NCBI GenBank assembly: GCA_017651185.1
Contig: JAGCDJ010000025.1
Location: 248,001 to 312,000, forward strand
DNA length: 64,000 bases
From: Bacteroidales bacterium
GTDB lineage: Bacteria > Bacteroidota > Bacteroidia > Bacteroidales > ML635J-15
Direction: 5' to 3'
In this document: positions 27,602 to 37,462 of the stretch, one piece after another
Layout of the letters: each line of letters begins with the position of its first letter
Position numbering within the stretch: position 1 is the first letter of the stretch
Made by a program: the position numbers and the translations under genes
The notes under the pieces: model-generated
What the model was told of the DNA's origin: nothing
Seen by the model: only the letters and a program-made list of their open reading frames with translations
Database searches by the model: none

Positions 27602-30600
27602 ATGAAATTAAGAAACTTTGCAACATTGCTTCTTCTGCTGTCCGTAGCATTTGCTGCGGCAGGTCAGAAGACCATGAAATATGTTGGTGACGAATTTGCT
27701 TATCGTACTGCCAAGGAACTGTACGATAAGGGAATGTATGTTTCCGCACAAAATGAATTTTTCAAGATAATGAATAGCGGCGACATTGAAAATTCACAAT
27801 ACCGCGACGATGCGGCATTCTACTTTGCCATGTGCTCTATGCATCTGTTCAATAAAGATGCCGAGTATCAGCTCAACCAGTTCGCTATAAATCATCCAGA
27901 AAGCAACAATACAAACGAGGCATCGTTTGCAATGGCTAATGTATACTATCGCGACAAGAAGTACAAGAATGCCCTTGCATGGTACAACAAGGTTAAATAT
28001 ACCGAACTCGACGCCGAGGACCAGAAAGAATATTTCTTCAAGAAAGGTCATAGCTTGTATGCTCGCAAAAACTTCGATGAGGCAGCAAAATGTTTCTATG
28101 AGATAAAGGACAAGGATGGTTTGTACGGAACTATGTCCTTGTATTTCTATTCGCACATTAAGTACATCAACGAACAGTACCAGACTGCACTCAACGGCTT
28201 CCTGAAGCTGCAGGACAACCCAACATTCTCGTCAATTGTGCCATTCTACATCTTGCAGATTTATTACATGCAGGGAAATTACAATGCTGTTGTCGAATAT
28301 GCCGACAAGCACGGCGAGGATTTTGTTGGTGCAGCTCCCGAAAATGCAAAGATTGTTGGTCTTTCGTATGTTCGCACAAAGAAGTATTCAGAGGCAATTC
28401 CTTATCTCAAGCGTTATATGGAAGCCAATTCATCGGCAACCGACTTTGACTACTACGAACTTGCATACGCTCAGTATTCCATTGGTCAGTACGATGAGGC
28501 AGCAAAGAATTTCGGAAAGATAACACGCACAAAGGATACCATAGGGCAGAACGCTTCGTACCTCATGGGCGATTGCTGCTTGAAATCAGGCAAGAAACTG
28601 GAAGCGCGCAGAGCATTCGAGACGGCATCATTATATAACTATAATCCTGTCATAAAGGAAGATGCATTGTTTAACTTTGCACAGTTATGTTTTGAACTTT
28701 CGCTTTCGCCGTTCAACGAGGCGATAAATGCATTCACCCGCTACATTGAGGAATATCCAAACAGTCCGCGTACCGAAGCTGCATACGACTATCTGCTTGA
28801 TGCTTTCATGAGTGCCAAGAACTATCAGAGAGCAATCGCTACAATCGAAAGCATCAGTTATCGCAACTCCAAGGTTGACATGGCATATCAGAGATTGACT
28901 TTCATTCGTGGCGAGGAACTTTTCATTTCGCAGAAATATACCGATGCAATAGATATGTTCGACAAGTCGCTTGCTTACGGCAAGTACGACCGAAAAATTG
29001 AATCGCTAGCTCACTATTGGAAAGCCGAAGCAAACTACCGCCAAGGAAATGTTGACATCGCAATCGACCAGTTCAAGGAGTTTGTAAATGCCATTGGTTC
29101 GATAAACCTTGAAGAATATGGTCGTGCCCACTACAATTTAGGTTATGCATATTTCGACAAGAAGGATTATACGGTTGCAAATTCATGGTTCCGTAAGTAT
29201 GAAAAGATTTCGGGAGATGAGGAAAATGTTGTCATAAACGACACCTACAACCGTATTGGCGACTGCTACTACATCAACCGCGATTTCGCCGCTGCTTCGG
29301 AATACTACAAGAAAGCAGTGAAGATTGGTCTTGTTGAAACCGACTACAGTTTATATCAGATGTCGCTCACATACGGCGGTCTGAAAATGTCGAACGAAAA
29401 GGTGTGGGCATTGAAGAAGTTGCTGGCAGAATATCCGAATTCCGAATATGCAAGCAATGCAATGTTTGGAATTGCTCGTGCATATCAGACCGACCTCAAT
29501 GCTGAAGATTCGGCAAAATTGTACTATGAGACACTTATAACCGACTATCCACATTCGGCAAACAAAAGTACCGCACTTTCGAGTTTGGGCGCAATTGAGT
29601 TCAACCGTAAGCACTACGACAATGCTTTGAATTACTACAAGCGTGTAATTTCGGAGTTTCCGGGAACCGAGGATGCAAGCAATGCCAACGACATGATAAA
29701 GTCCATTTATCTCGAACTTGATAAGCCTGATGCTTACATTGAGTATGCAAACAGCGAAGGTTCGGGTGTAGAAATAAGCAGGGACGAGCAGGACGAAATA
29801 ATTTGGCTTGCCGCAAAGAAGCTTTACATCGACAAAAAATACAATGATGCTCTAAAGTCTATAACCAAGTATCTCAACGAGTTCCCCAAGGGCAAATATT
29901 TGATTGAGGCAAATTATTACAAGGCTGAATTGCATTTCTACTTTGAGGAGAAGGACGATGCTTTGAAGAGTTACCGCATTGTTGCCGATGCCCCAACCAA
30001 CAGCTATACCGAGGAAAGCACTTTGAAGTCGGCTTCGTTGCTGTTTGACAAGGAAAACTGGAACGATTCCTATAATTATTACGATAAGCTTTATCCGATT
30101 GCCGAAAACAAGTCTACCAAGCTTGTTGCTGCTCTCGGGCGTTTGCGCTGTGCCTACAATGCCAAGAATTACGATAATGTGATTACATCGGCACAGGATG
30201 TCATCGACTATGACAGGTCGAATATCGAGCATGTCCGCGAAGCGCAGTACAAGATGGCGAAGGCGTTCATGGCAAAGGACAACAAGTCGCGTGCTTTGAC
30301 ACTGTTCGAAAAGTTGTCAGAGGAAATAGTAAGCTACGAAGGTGCAGAATCAAAGTTTATGACAGCCTCGATAAATTACGACAACGGCAACGACAGCATA
30401 GCCGAGGAGATAATCTACGACTTTGCTCAGTCTAGTACTCCGCATGCATATTGGTTGGCAAAGAGCTATATACTTTTGGCACAGATTTATTTCGACGAGG
30501 AGGACATTTTCTCGGCAAAGCACACCTTGCAGTCGGTGCTTAGCAACTACGACAATGAAACTGACGGCATAAAGGACGAGGCGCAGGAGAAACTTACATC

Positions 30601-30802
30601 GATATTCGAGGCAGAGGAAGTTGCCCGCCAGGAGGAAGAATTGCTGAAACTTAAGATAAATCTTATCGAAGACGATTCAGAAGGAGGTTTGTTCCCAGAT
30701 GAGGATCTTAACATCGACCTTCCCGATGATGTTTTCCCCGACGAGAATGATACTCAAGAAATAGAGCTGAAGGATAATTCAGAACAAAACAACAACGAAT
30801 AA
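27602..30802 (+). CDS. Large secreted TPR protein
   Basis: Probably periplasmic or envelope-associated scaffold, about 1066 residues. ATG 27602 gives the signal peptide MKLRNFATLLLLLSVAFAAAG; the GTG two codons earlier is unlikely. Almost the whole length is built of tetratricopeptide-like helical repeats (for example YFAMCSMHLFNKDAEYQLNQF, AHYNLGYAYFDKKDYTVANSWF, NRIGDCYYINRDFAAASEYYKKAV). The C-terminal 70 residues are strongly acidic (DDSEGGLFPDEDLNIDLPDD). The gene is 11 bases from the following outer-membrane barrel gene, so the two are likely an operon and may work together. No enzymatic motif is seen. Confidence 0.9.
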   Translation: MKLRNFATLLLLLSVAFAAAGQKTMKYVGDEFAYRTAKELYDKGMYVSAQNEFFKIMNSGDIENSQYRDDAAFYFAMCSMHLFNKDAEYQLNQFAINHPESNNTNEASFAMANVYYRDKKYKNALAWYNKVKYTELDAEDQKEYFFKKGHSLYARKNFDEAAKCFYEIKDKDGLYGTMSLYFYSHIKYINEQYQTALNGFLKLQDNPTFSSIVPFYILQIYYMQGNYNAVVEYADKHGEDFVGAAPENAKIVGLSYVRTKKYSEAIPYLKRYMEANSSATDFDYYELAYAQYSIGQYDEAAKNFGKITRTKDTIGQNASYLMGDCCLKSGKKLEARRAFETASLYNYNPVIKEDALFNFAQLCFELSLSPFNEAINAFTRYIEEYPNSPRTEAAYDYLLDAFMSAKNYQRAIATIESISYRNSKVDMAYQRLTFIRGEELFISQKYTDAIDMFDKSLAYGKYDRKIESLAHYWKAEANYRQGNVDIAIDQFKEFVNAIGSINLEEYGRAHYNLGYAYFDKKDYTVANSWFRKYEKISGDEENVVINDTYNRIGDCYYINRDFAAASEYYKKAVKIGLVETDYSLYQMSLTYGGLKMSNEKVWALKKLLAEYPNSEYASNAMFGIARAYQTDLNAEDSAKLYYETLITDYPHSANKSTALSSLGAIEFNRKHYDNALNYYKRVISEFPGTEDASNANDMIKSIYLELDKPDAYIEYANSEGSGVEISRDEQDEIIWLAAKKLYIDKKYNDALKSITKYLNEFPKGKYLIEANYYKAELHFYFEEKDDALKSYRIVADAPTNSYTEESTLKSASLLFDKENWNDSYNYYDKLYPIAENKSTKLVAALGRLRCAYNAKNYDNVITSAQDVIDYDRSNIEHVREAQYKMAKAFMAKDNKSRALTLFEKLSEEIVSYEGAESKFMTASINYDNGNDSIAEEIIYDFAQSSTPHAYWLAKSYILLAQIYFDEEDIFSAKHTLQSVLSNYDNETDGIKDEAQEKLTSIFEAEEVARQEEELLKLKINLIEDDSEGGLFPDEDLNIDLPDDVFPDENDTQEIELKDNSEQNNNE

Positions 30803-30813
30803 ACAGATTGAAA

Positions 30814-32628
30814 ATGAAGCGAAAAACTAACGATATGAAATATTTGACCTTGCTGTTAGCATTTGTTGTGCTAGGATGTAACCTTATGGCTCAGGAGGAC
30901 AATACCCTTGAGGAACAGACGGTTGTCATTTACAACGATTATTCGCCTGTGCTAAAGGATGCAAGCAGAATCCAGAATCTTCCAGTGATTGCCGATACCG
31001 TAAAGACCGTCCCGAAGTTCGAATATTCGGTTATGCCTACAATGTACCGTACAAGTTTTACTCCACAAAAGATTTCGGCGGCAACAGTTAAGGGTGAAGC
31101 GCTGAAGCCACTGAACACTGGTTTTGTGAAGGTGGGATATGGAAACTACATTTCTCCGTTTGCAGAACTGTACGTTAATTCTAAGCGACAGAAAAACTAT
31201 TCCATAGGTATCGCTGCACACCACCATTCTTCATTCGGAAAAATTAAGAACTACTTGAACCAGAAGATTTATTCGGGATATGATGATAGTCGCATCGAGG
31301 CATTTGGCAAGAAATTGTTTGCAAAGTCGGTGCTTTCGGGCAAGATCTATTTCTCGTCAAACGGAATAAACTATTACGGTTACGACCCGAAGGTTTATGG
31401 CAATACCGATACTATAAACTGGGAAACCTTTGATTATGTTGATACGCGCGATGAGGTTGAAAAACAGCGTTTTAATAGGGTAGGGGCTAACATGGTGTTC
31501 GAATCCCAGCAGACTGGCAAGAAGCATTGGAACTATAAGTTAGGTTTAGGCTACCAGTATTTCTTTACCAAGACAAAGGACGATCAGCATAAGATTGATG
31601 TTATTGCAAATATAGGTCGTTCGGTAAAGAATATCAGCTACGGACTTGATATTGATTATCTCTTCAATGCCAACAAGATGGCTGCCTATCCGAATCCAAC
31701 TACAAATGTTGTAATTGGTACAATTGGTTTAGGAGTTCCTGCAAAGGTGTCGTCATTGAATGACATGTATCTAAGCGCAGAGCCATATTTTCGCTTTGAA
31801 AACGAAAAATGGCAAGTACGAGCTGGCGCAAATATGTGCTTTGATTTGATAAATAGCCAAAACGAATTTTATATATATCCGGATGTATATGCTCAATTGA
31901 ATGTAAGCAATACGATTCTTCCGTACATAAGTTATGGTGGGCATTTGCAGACAAACAACCTTGAATTTATTTCTACGGTTAATCCTTTTATAAACAGTTA
32001 TGAAGGGTATCATAATACCAGTTATCAGCACGAGGCTAATTTGGGTGTAAAGGCCAACATTAGCAGTAAGATTTACCTTCACATAAATGCCAATTACTCA
32101 CACATAGACTATATGGCTTTCTTTGTCAACGATACTACTGTTCCTTTACATAACAAGTTCAAGATGGAATATATGGATGTTGACCGAGTTGGAGCATACG
32201 CCGAACTTTCGATGCGCGACCTTACACCAGGACTTGACATTATGCTGAAGGCACACTATTATTATTATATAAAGTTGGGAGATTCAAGAGTACTTAATGC
32301 TCCAAAAATTGCTGATGCGCGTCCGTGGCAAATGCCAGATTTGGATGTTAGCCTGAGGGCTTCGTACCGTCTTACCAACAAGATTTCGTTTGGTATCGAA
32401 GGTTATTTCCTAAACAGGTGCTTTGCAAAGGAATATGTTGAAGGTGTAATGTTTGCCAAGAAGATGAAAGCCGTGATTGATGTGAACCTCTTTGGCGAGT
32501 ACAAGTTCGATGACAATTTCAGCGCATTCCTATATCTCAACAACATAGCTTGCCAGCGCTACTACATTTGGAACAACTACCGTGCGCAGGGATTCAATGC
32601 GATGGTGGGGTTGACATATTTGTTTTAA
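30814..32628 (+). CDS. Outer-membrane beta-barrel protein, TonB-receptor-like without plug
   Basis: Likely outer-membrane barrel of about 604 residues. Starts possible are ATG 30814 or 30835; both give a signal ending at LMAQ. The N-terminal 80 residues (EQTVVIYNDYSPVLKDASRIQNLP) are a linker rather than a TonB plug, and no carboxypeptidase-like domain is seen. The remainder alternates aromatic and polar residues in strand-like fashion and ends in Phe (MVGLTYLF), the usual barrel terminus. Its coupling to the upstream TPR protein recalls outer-membrane/periplasm partner pairs. The substrate is unknown. Confidence 0.82.
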   Translation: MKRKTNDMKYLTLLLAFVVLGCNLMAQEDNTLEEQTVVIYNDYSPVLKDASRIQNLPVIADTVKTVPKFEYSVMPTMYRTSFTPQKISAATVKGEALKPLNTGFVKVGYGNYISPFAELYVNSKRQKNYSIGIAAHHHSSFGKIKNYLNQKIYSGYDDSRIEAFGKKLFAKSVLSGKIYFSSNGINYYGYDPKVYGNTDTINWETFDYVDTRDEVEKQRFNRVGANMVFESQQTGKKHWNYKLGLGYQYFFTKTKDDQHKIDVIANIGRSVKNISYGLDIDYLFNANKMAAYPNPTTNVVIGTIGLGVPAKVSSLNDMYLSAEPYFRFENEKWQVRAGANMCFDLINSQNEFYIYPDVYAQLNVSNTILPYISYGGHLQTNNLEFISTVNPFINSYEGYHNTSYQHEANLGVKANISSKIYLHINANYSHIDYMAFFVNDTTVPLHNKFKMEYMDVDRVGAYAELSMRDLTPGLDIMLKAHYYYYIKLGDSRVLNAPKIADARPWQMPDLDVSLRASYRLTNKISFGIEGYFLNRCFAKEYVEGVMFAKKMKAVIDVNLFGEYKFDDNFSAFLYLNNIACQRYYIWNNYRAQGFNAMVGLTYLF

Positions 32629-32641
32629 TGTTTAAAATATA

Positions 32642-32681
32642 ATATGTAGGGTGTGGTTTAACCATCCCCTACATATTTTTT
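32642..32681 (+). terminator. TTGTAG-like palindrome acting as terminator
   Basis: ATATGTAGGG (32642-32651) pairs with CCCTACATAT (32667-32676), with an inner TGGTT/AACCA arm, and a T-run follows. It ends the TPR-barrel transcript. Confidence 0.7.
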
Positions 32682-32692
32682 TCAAAAAACTT

Positions 32693-32723
32693 TTTGCAAT
32701 TTTCAATTTTTGTTGTACTTTTG
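32693..32723 (+). promoter_or_regulatory. Promoter of the initiator tRNA
   Basis: TTTG at 32693-32696, 19 bases, then TACTTTTG at 32716-32723, ending 10 bases before the mature tRNA 5' end. Confidence 0.78.
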
Positions 32724-32733
32724 CACCCGCAAT

Positions 32734-32809
<76 letters not shown>

Positions 32810-32813
32810 AGTT

Positions 32814-32840
32814 AAGAATGTCAAAAGACATTCTTTTTTT
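32814..32840 (+). terminator. Terminator of the tRNA gene
   Basis: AAGAATGTC (32814-32822), loop AAAA, GACATTCTT (32827-32835), then a T-run. Confidence 0.9.
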
Positions 32841-33093
32841 ATGCAGTTTGGTAAAGCGTCGCGATTAATAAAACACTATGTATCAATATTATGCGATAAT
32901 TAGAGGTTGGTTTTATAATTTTTATTATAAAATTTTTTGTGAGCTTCCATTGTTAAAAAATTATGCCGAATAACATTATTTTCCTTTTTCAACGAAACTT
33001 GTAAAATGCTTATTTTGCAAAAAATTTTTTTTGTGAAACGAGGTGTTTTGTCTTTCACTTCCGATGGCAAAATGCTGTGACACTTTTTTTGAC

Positions 33094-34770
33094 ATGACAA
33101 CAACAGCAATAATTTCAGCAATACTGACACTGCTTGCGGGCATTGGAATTTTCCTTATCGCCTGCCAGATGATGAGTACAAACCTCGAATCGGCAAGTTC
33201 GAGCAAACTTAAAAATCTATTTGCAAAGGCATCAAAAAGCAAACTGCTAGGAGTAGGAATTGGTGCCCTTGGTACGGCTGCCATACAAAGTTCTGGTGCT
33301 ACCACAGTGATGGTCATAGGTTTCGTGAATGCAGGAATAATTTCACTTGCACAAGCGGCAACAATGATATACGGTGCAAACATCGGTACTACCATCACGG
33401 CACAGATTGTCGCCCTTGGTATGTTTGGCGAAAATGTTCTTTCCACTACCGTAATTTTCTCGGCATTTGCAGGCATTGGCGCTTTCGCAATGCTGTTCTC
33501 AAAAAGCGACTTCTGGAAGCGCATGGGCGGAATTTTCACAGGTTTCGGTATGCTGTTCGTCGGTCTCAGTTTGATGAGTTCTTCCATGTCCGACTTTGCC
33601 GAGATGGATTCCGTAAAGACTTTCCTTGCAGGAATTAGCAATCCGATTCTACTGGTGCTTATAGGTGCAATTTTCACCGCCATCATACAAAGTTCATCTG
33701 TAATGACATCCATAGCACTTGCCATGGTTGTGACAGGTCTTGTGACGCTTGACCAAGGTATTTTCCTGACAATAGGTTCTAATGTCGGATCCTGCGTTGT
33801 GGCAATCGTAGCTGGTGTGACTAGCGGACGAAACGCACAGCGTACTGCAATGATTCACTTGATATTCAATGTCAGCGGTGCTGTTTTGTTCCTTGTGGCA
33901 GCGTTTGTCATGGGACTATTCTCCGACGATATGAGCTTCGGCGTCATTTTCCACCGCATGTTCCCCGATGTTCCGCAGGTGCAGCTTGCAATGTTCCATA
34001 CGATATTCAATGTCGCTACCGTGATAATAGTTCTTCCGCTGACCGGTGCACTCGTGAAGTTGGTTTGCAAGATGATTCCCGACAAGGTTGAAACCGATCC
34101 CGACAGTCCGCGCCTATTCTTCGTTGACGAGAACATGCTTAAAACTCCGCCGGTGGCAGTACAGCAGACAAAGCGCGAAATAGTAAACATGGCGCAGATT
34201 GCTATCGGAAATTTCAACCGCTCGTTGGACATTGTTACCAAATTGGATTTCACTGAGAAGGAAAAGTTTGCAAAAGAGGAGAATCAGTTGAATTTCCTCA
34301 ATGCAGCAATCATCGACTATGTTGTTAAGTTGTCGAAAAAGAGGCAGTTGAGCGAAAAAGACCACAACTATCTTACCACTACCTTCCGCACCGTCCGCGA
34401 CATTGAGCGTATAGGTGACTATGCCGAAAACATTGTCGAGTACGCGGGTATGCTTAAGGAGTCTGGCGAAAAGTTTTCTTCACAGGCGGTGGAGGAAATC
34501 GAGAATGTGCGCACTCTCATCAACGAACTATACGACAAGATAATGCTAGCATACAACGATGAGGATTTCGATGCCTTTGCCGAGGCCGACAAGATAGAGG
34601 ATAAGATAGATGAATATACCAAGCACATGGAAACAAGCCATATAGCTCGAATGTCGCTTGGTCTTTGCTCTCCTAATGTTGGTGCCGAGTATCTATCATT
34701 GTCGTCAAATGCCGAGCGTGTTGCCGACCACTTGATAAATGTTGGAAAATCGATACGAAGGTTGGTATAG
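33094..34770 (+). CDS. Na/phosphate cotransporter family protein with PhoU-like tail
   Basis: Inner-membrane carrier of the NptA/PNaS family that probably takes up phosphate (or a related anion) with sodium. ATG 33094 (MTTTAIISAILTLLAGIGIF) gives the natural first membrane segment; ATG 33043 and 33064 are possible but precede a polar Cys-rich stretch. The two inverted QSS motifs of the family are present: AIQSSGATTVMV and AIIQSSSVMTSIAL. The membrane part covers about residues 1-350; the C-terminal 200 residues (IVNMAQIAIGNFNRSLDIV ... DIERIGDYAENIVEYA ... SNAERVADHLINVGKSIRRLV) form a PhoU-like helical domain. It lies 44 bases before the partner-switch genes, with only a weak AT-rich hairpin between, so it may head their operon. 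Confidence 0.92.
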   Translation: MTTTAIISAILTLLAGIGIFLIACQMMSTNLESASSSKLKNLFAKASKSKLLGVGIGALGTAAIQSSGATTVMVIGFVNAGIISLAQAATMIYGANIGTTITAQIVALGMFGENVLSTTVIFSAFAGIGAFAMLFSKSDFWKRMGGIFTGFGMLFVGLSLMSSSMSDFAEMDSVKTFLAGISNPILLVLIGAIFTAIIQSSSVMTSIALAMVVTGLVTLDQGIFLTIGSNVGSCVVAIVAGVTSGRNAQRTAMIHLIFNVSGAVLFLVAAFVMGLFSDDMSFGVIFHRMFPDVPQVQLAMFHTIFNVATVIIVLPLTGALVKLVCKMIPDKVETDPDSPRLFFVDENMLKTPPVAVQQTKREIVNMAQIAIGNFNRSLDIVTKLDFTEKEKFAKEENQLNFLNAAIIDYVVKLSKKRQLSEKDHNYLTTTFRTVRDIERIGDYAENIVEYAGMLKESGEKFSSQAVEEIENVRTLINELYDKIMLAYNDEDFDAFAEADKIEDKIDEYTKHMETSHIARMSLGLCSPNVGAEYLSLSSNAERVADHLINVGKSIRRLV

Positions 34771-34814
34771 GAAAACAATTTTTTATGTAAAATTGTCCAC
34801 TAATTTTTTTGAAT

Positions 34815-35222
34815 ATGAAGAAACTGTTCAATCCGATTAAGGATAAAACTGCAGAGATTATTGAGTATCTCATGTCGTCTCCAGATATGCCTAAAGACGA
34901 AGATTTGCGGTTCAAGTTGAGACTTTCCATAGAGGAAACTGTAGAGAATGTTGTTCAGTACGCATACAAGGATGGTATAGGATGGATGGAAGTGGGAACC
35001 GACCTCGATAAAAATGGTCTGACCCTTACAATTACATTGAAGGATGCAGGGAAACCATTTAATCCACTCGAAAAACCCGACCCCGACATCAACTTGCCAC
35101 TCGAAGAAAGGGAAATCGGTGGTTTGGGCATTTATCTTTGCAAGCAACTTATGGACGAGGTTCAGTATCGTTACGAGGACGGGTGCAATATTCTTACAAT
35201 GAAAAAGGAAATATCTAAATAA
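34815..35222 (+). CDS. RsbW-like ATP-binding protein (anti-sigma-type kinase)
   Basis: GHKL-fold serine kinase of the partner-switching type, about 135 residues. ATG 34815 is preferred over the TTG two codons upstream. The ATP-binding boxes are visible: N box LSIEETVENVVQYAY (Glu and Asn), G1 LKDAGKPFNPL, and G2 GGLGIYLCKQLMDEV. In known systems such a kinase binds either a sigma factor (or another target) or the unphosphorylated STAS protein, which it phosphorylates. Its partners follow: the phosphatase after 8 bases and the STAS protein after that. No sigma factor is encoded nearby, so the target is unknown. Confidence 0.9.
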   Translation: MKKLFNPIKDKTAEIIEYLMSSPDMPKDEDLRFKLRLSIEETVENVVQYAYKDGIGWMEVGTDLDKNGLTLTITLKDAGKPFNPLEKPDPDINLPLEEREIGGLGIYLCKQLMDEVQYRYEDGCNILTMKKEISK

Positions 35223-35230
35223 CAGTCGCT

Positions 35231-37129
35231 ATGCTTAAATCAAAATCATTTTCAACGAGGTTAAGCCTTAATGTACTGTTGATTGTCACAATTCTTTTTG
35301 TTATTGTGATGGGCATTGTTGCTGTATCTTCACATATGCTTATTTCCGATGAGGCCAAAAGAAGCGCATCCAACATACTGAAAGCTACAATACTTGATGT
35401 GGAGAAAACATTGCAGACTGTGGAATCCACCGTGAAAGATGCTTCGTGGCTGGCAAAGGAAAACGACAAGGACGAAGAGTACCTTTATCACATTACACGC
35501 AAGGTTGTCGAGGAAAATACCTACATCATAGGCAGTGCCATTGCTTTCGACTCGTGCTATTTTGAAGGCAGGCATTTCTTTTCTCCATATTCATATGAAG
35601 ACCCAGAGACTGGTGAACTAAAAAGCAAGGAACTTGGTTCCGAAACAAACGACTATTTTACGCAGGAATGGTACACCGAACCTAAAAATACAGGTGTGCC
35701 ACACTGGAGCGAACCTTATTTCGATGCTGGTGGAGGCGAGCAAATGATGACAACATACAGTTATCCGCTAAAAGACTCCACTGGTCGCATATACGCTATT
35801 ATCACTGCCGACATTTCACTTGATTGGCTTTCTGAAAAGGTTTCCGCAATACATCCGTACGAGCATTCACAAACTGTACTCATAAGCGCACAAGGCAGAT
35901 TCCTTACATCTGGTTCGGAATTTAATCTTGCCGGAGAGTCGGCAATTGAAGTAGCCGACACTATGTTTAATGGGAATTTAATGGAAATTTCTAAGAGCAT
36001 GGTTGCCGGTGATAGCGGAACGATGCGCTTTTCTACCAGACATGGCTGGGCATTTGCCGTATATGCACCGCTCACTAACGGCTGGTCGATGGCAATAACT
36101 TGCCAGTACAGCGAAGTGCTTGAGCGGACATCACAAATGCATCTCGTACTTATCATAGTGGGATTGTTGGGATTGCTGATAATGTTCATAATATGCTATC
36201 GCATAATAAAGAAACTTACAATGCCGATAAAAGAATTCTCCGTTTCTGCTCTTAATATAGCAAACGGTGATTTCAACACTCAGCTTCCTGAGGTTAAGTC
36301 GAACGATGAGATACTAGTTCTACGCGACTCGTTGGCGTTCATGCAACAGTCCTTAGTGACATACCTTGAGCAAATTGAAACGGCAACATCGGCTAAGAAA
36401 CGCATGGAAACACAGTTATACATCGGAAAGAAAATACAGGAGGGAATGCTGTCAAGAGTTTTCCCTAACGATAGTCGTTGTTCAATTAACGCTAGGGTGA
36501 TTCCAGCAAAAGAGGTTGGTGGTGACTTATACGACTTTACTACTTGCAAAGACCGTCTTTATTTTTCGGTAGGCGATGTGTCGGGGAAGGGCGTTCCTGC
36601 AGCATTCGTAATGGCTATAACGAGGGTGATGTGCCACTTGTTTACAGATTTGGGATTGCCTGTAAGTGATGTTGCTACAAGGATAAACAACGGTATTTCC
36701 AAAAACAACGAGGCAAATATGTTTGTGACCTTGTTTATTGGATGTATCGACCTTGAAACCAAGAAGATGGAATTCTGCAACGCAGGTCACAACCCGGTAA
36801 TTGTCATTCCTCCCGATGAAAAGCCATACTATCTCAAGGCAATTCCGAATATGGCTGTTGGCGTATGGAATGGCTTCGAATACAAGTCCGAAAGTTTGGA
36901 TTTGTGTCCAGGAACAAAACTTCTGCTTTACACCGATGGTGTAACCGAAGCAGAAAAAGCCGATAAGGAACAATTTGGCGAAGAACGTCTCCTGCAATTT
37001 GTGTCCAGACCAGAATTCAAGAATCTAAATCCCGAAGAAATGGTTTCGGCAGTATTGGATGCAGTGAAGAACTTTGCTGGTGACAACGAACAGAATGATG
37101 ATATAACAATTTTTGCAATAAAAATATAA
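35231..37129 (+). CDS. Membrane-bound dCache-HAMP-PP2C phosphatase (RsbU/SpoIIE-like)
   Basis: Sensor phosphatase, 632 residues. A first membrane segment (about 12-35) is followed by an extracytoplasmic dCache-like sensor (about 50-295: WYTEPKNTGVPHWSEPYFDAGGGEQMMTTYS is the typical core), a second membrane segment (about 298-320), a HAMP linker (about 322-375), a short coiled coil, and a PP2C/SpoIIE catalytic domain (about 400-632). Metal-binding motifs are intact: VGGDLYDF, GDVSGKGVPAAFVM, LLLYTDGVTEAEK, NDDITIFAI. It should dephosphorylate the downstream STAS protein in response to an external ligand. It is separated by 8 bases from the kinase and 10 from the STAS gene. Confidence 0.92.
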   Translation: MLKSKSFSTRLSLNVLLIVTILFVIVMGIVAVSSHMLISDEAKRSASNILKATILDVEKTLQTVESTVKDASWLAKENDKDEEYLYHITRKVVEENTYIIGSAIAFDSCYFEGRHFFSPYSYEDPETGELKSKELGSETNDYFTQEWYTEPKNTGVPHWSEPYFDAGGGEQMMTTYSYPLKDSTGRIYAIITADISLDWLSEKVSAIHPYEHSQTVLISAQGRFLTSGSEFNLAGESAIEVADTMFNGNLMEISKSMVAGDSGTMRFSTRHGWAFAVYAPLTNGWSMAITCQYSEVLERTSQMHLVLIIVGLLGLLIMFIICYRIIKKLTMPIKEFSVSALNIANGDFNTQLPEVKSNDEILVLRDSLAFMQQSLVTYLEQIETATSAKKRMETQLYIGKKIQEGMLSRVFPNDSRCSINARVIPAKEVGGDLYDFTTCKDRLYFSVGDVSGKGVPAAFVMAITRVMCHLFTDLGLPVSDVATRINNGISKNNEANMFVTLFIGCIDLETKKMEFCNAGHNPVIVIPPDEKPYYLKAIPNMAVGVWNGFEYKSESLDLCPGTKLLLYTDGVTEAEKADKEQFGEERLLQFVSRPEFKNLNPEEMVSAVLDAVKNFAGDNEQNDDITIFAIKI

Positions 37130-37139
37130 GCATATATTT

Positions 37140-37442
37140 ATGGAAGTTAATATTGAAAATACAGGAAACAAGACAGTTGTGGTTTTGAACGGACGACTTG
37201 ATACGACAACAGCCGACAAGTTCATGCAGGACATTACTCCGCTCATGCAAGGCGATAATCCCGACATCGAAATGGACTGCACAGGTTTGGAATATACATC
37301 AAGCCAAGGTTTGAGAATGTTCCTTATGTTACAGAAAAGCGTAACTGGCAGAAAAGGAAATCTTGTTTTGAAAAATATGAAACCAAATGTGAAGGAAGTC
37401 TTCGACATAACAGGTTTTTCTAACATAATTAAGATAATTTAA
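37140..37442 (+). CDS. STAS-domain anti-anti-sigma-type protein (RsbV-like)
   Basis: Switch protein of 100 residues consisting of one STAS domain. The phosphorylatable serine motif is EYTSSQGLRMFLMLQK, with Ser55 as the expected acceptor (matching the SSxGL pattern of SpoIIAA/RsbV). Start and end strands (VNIENTGNKTVVVLNGRLD ... KEVFDITGFSNIIKII) match the family. Known proteins of this type are phosphorylated by the RsbW kinase and released by the PP2C phosphatase. The gene lies in order after both, 20 bases before the alarmone synthetase. Confidence 0.93.
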   Translation: MEVNIENTGNKTVVVLNGRLDTTTADKFMQDITPLMQGDNPDIEMDCTGLEYTSSQGLRMFLMLQKSVTGRKGNLVLKNMKPNVKEVFDITGFSNIIKII

Positions 37443-37462
37443 TTTTTTGTCCTAGCTTGGAT

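Noticed and set aside
33094..34770. Phosphate regulation protein PhoU as a separate gene
   Set aside because: The PhoU-like part is the continuous C-terminal domain of the transporter, in the same frame with no stop between.
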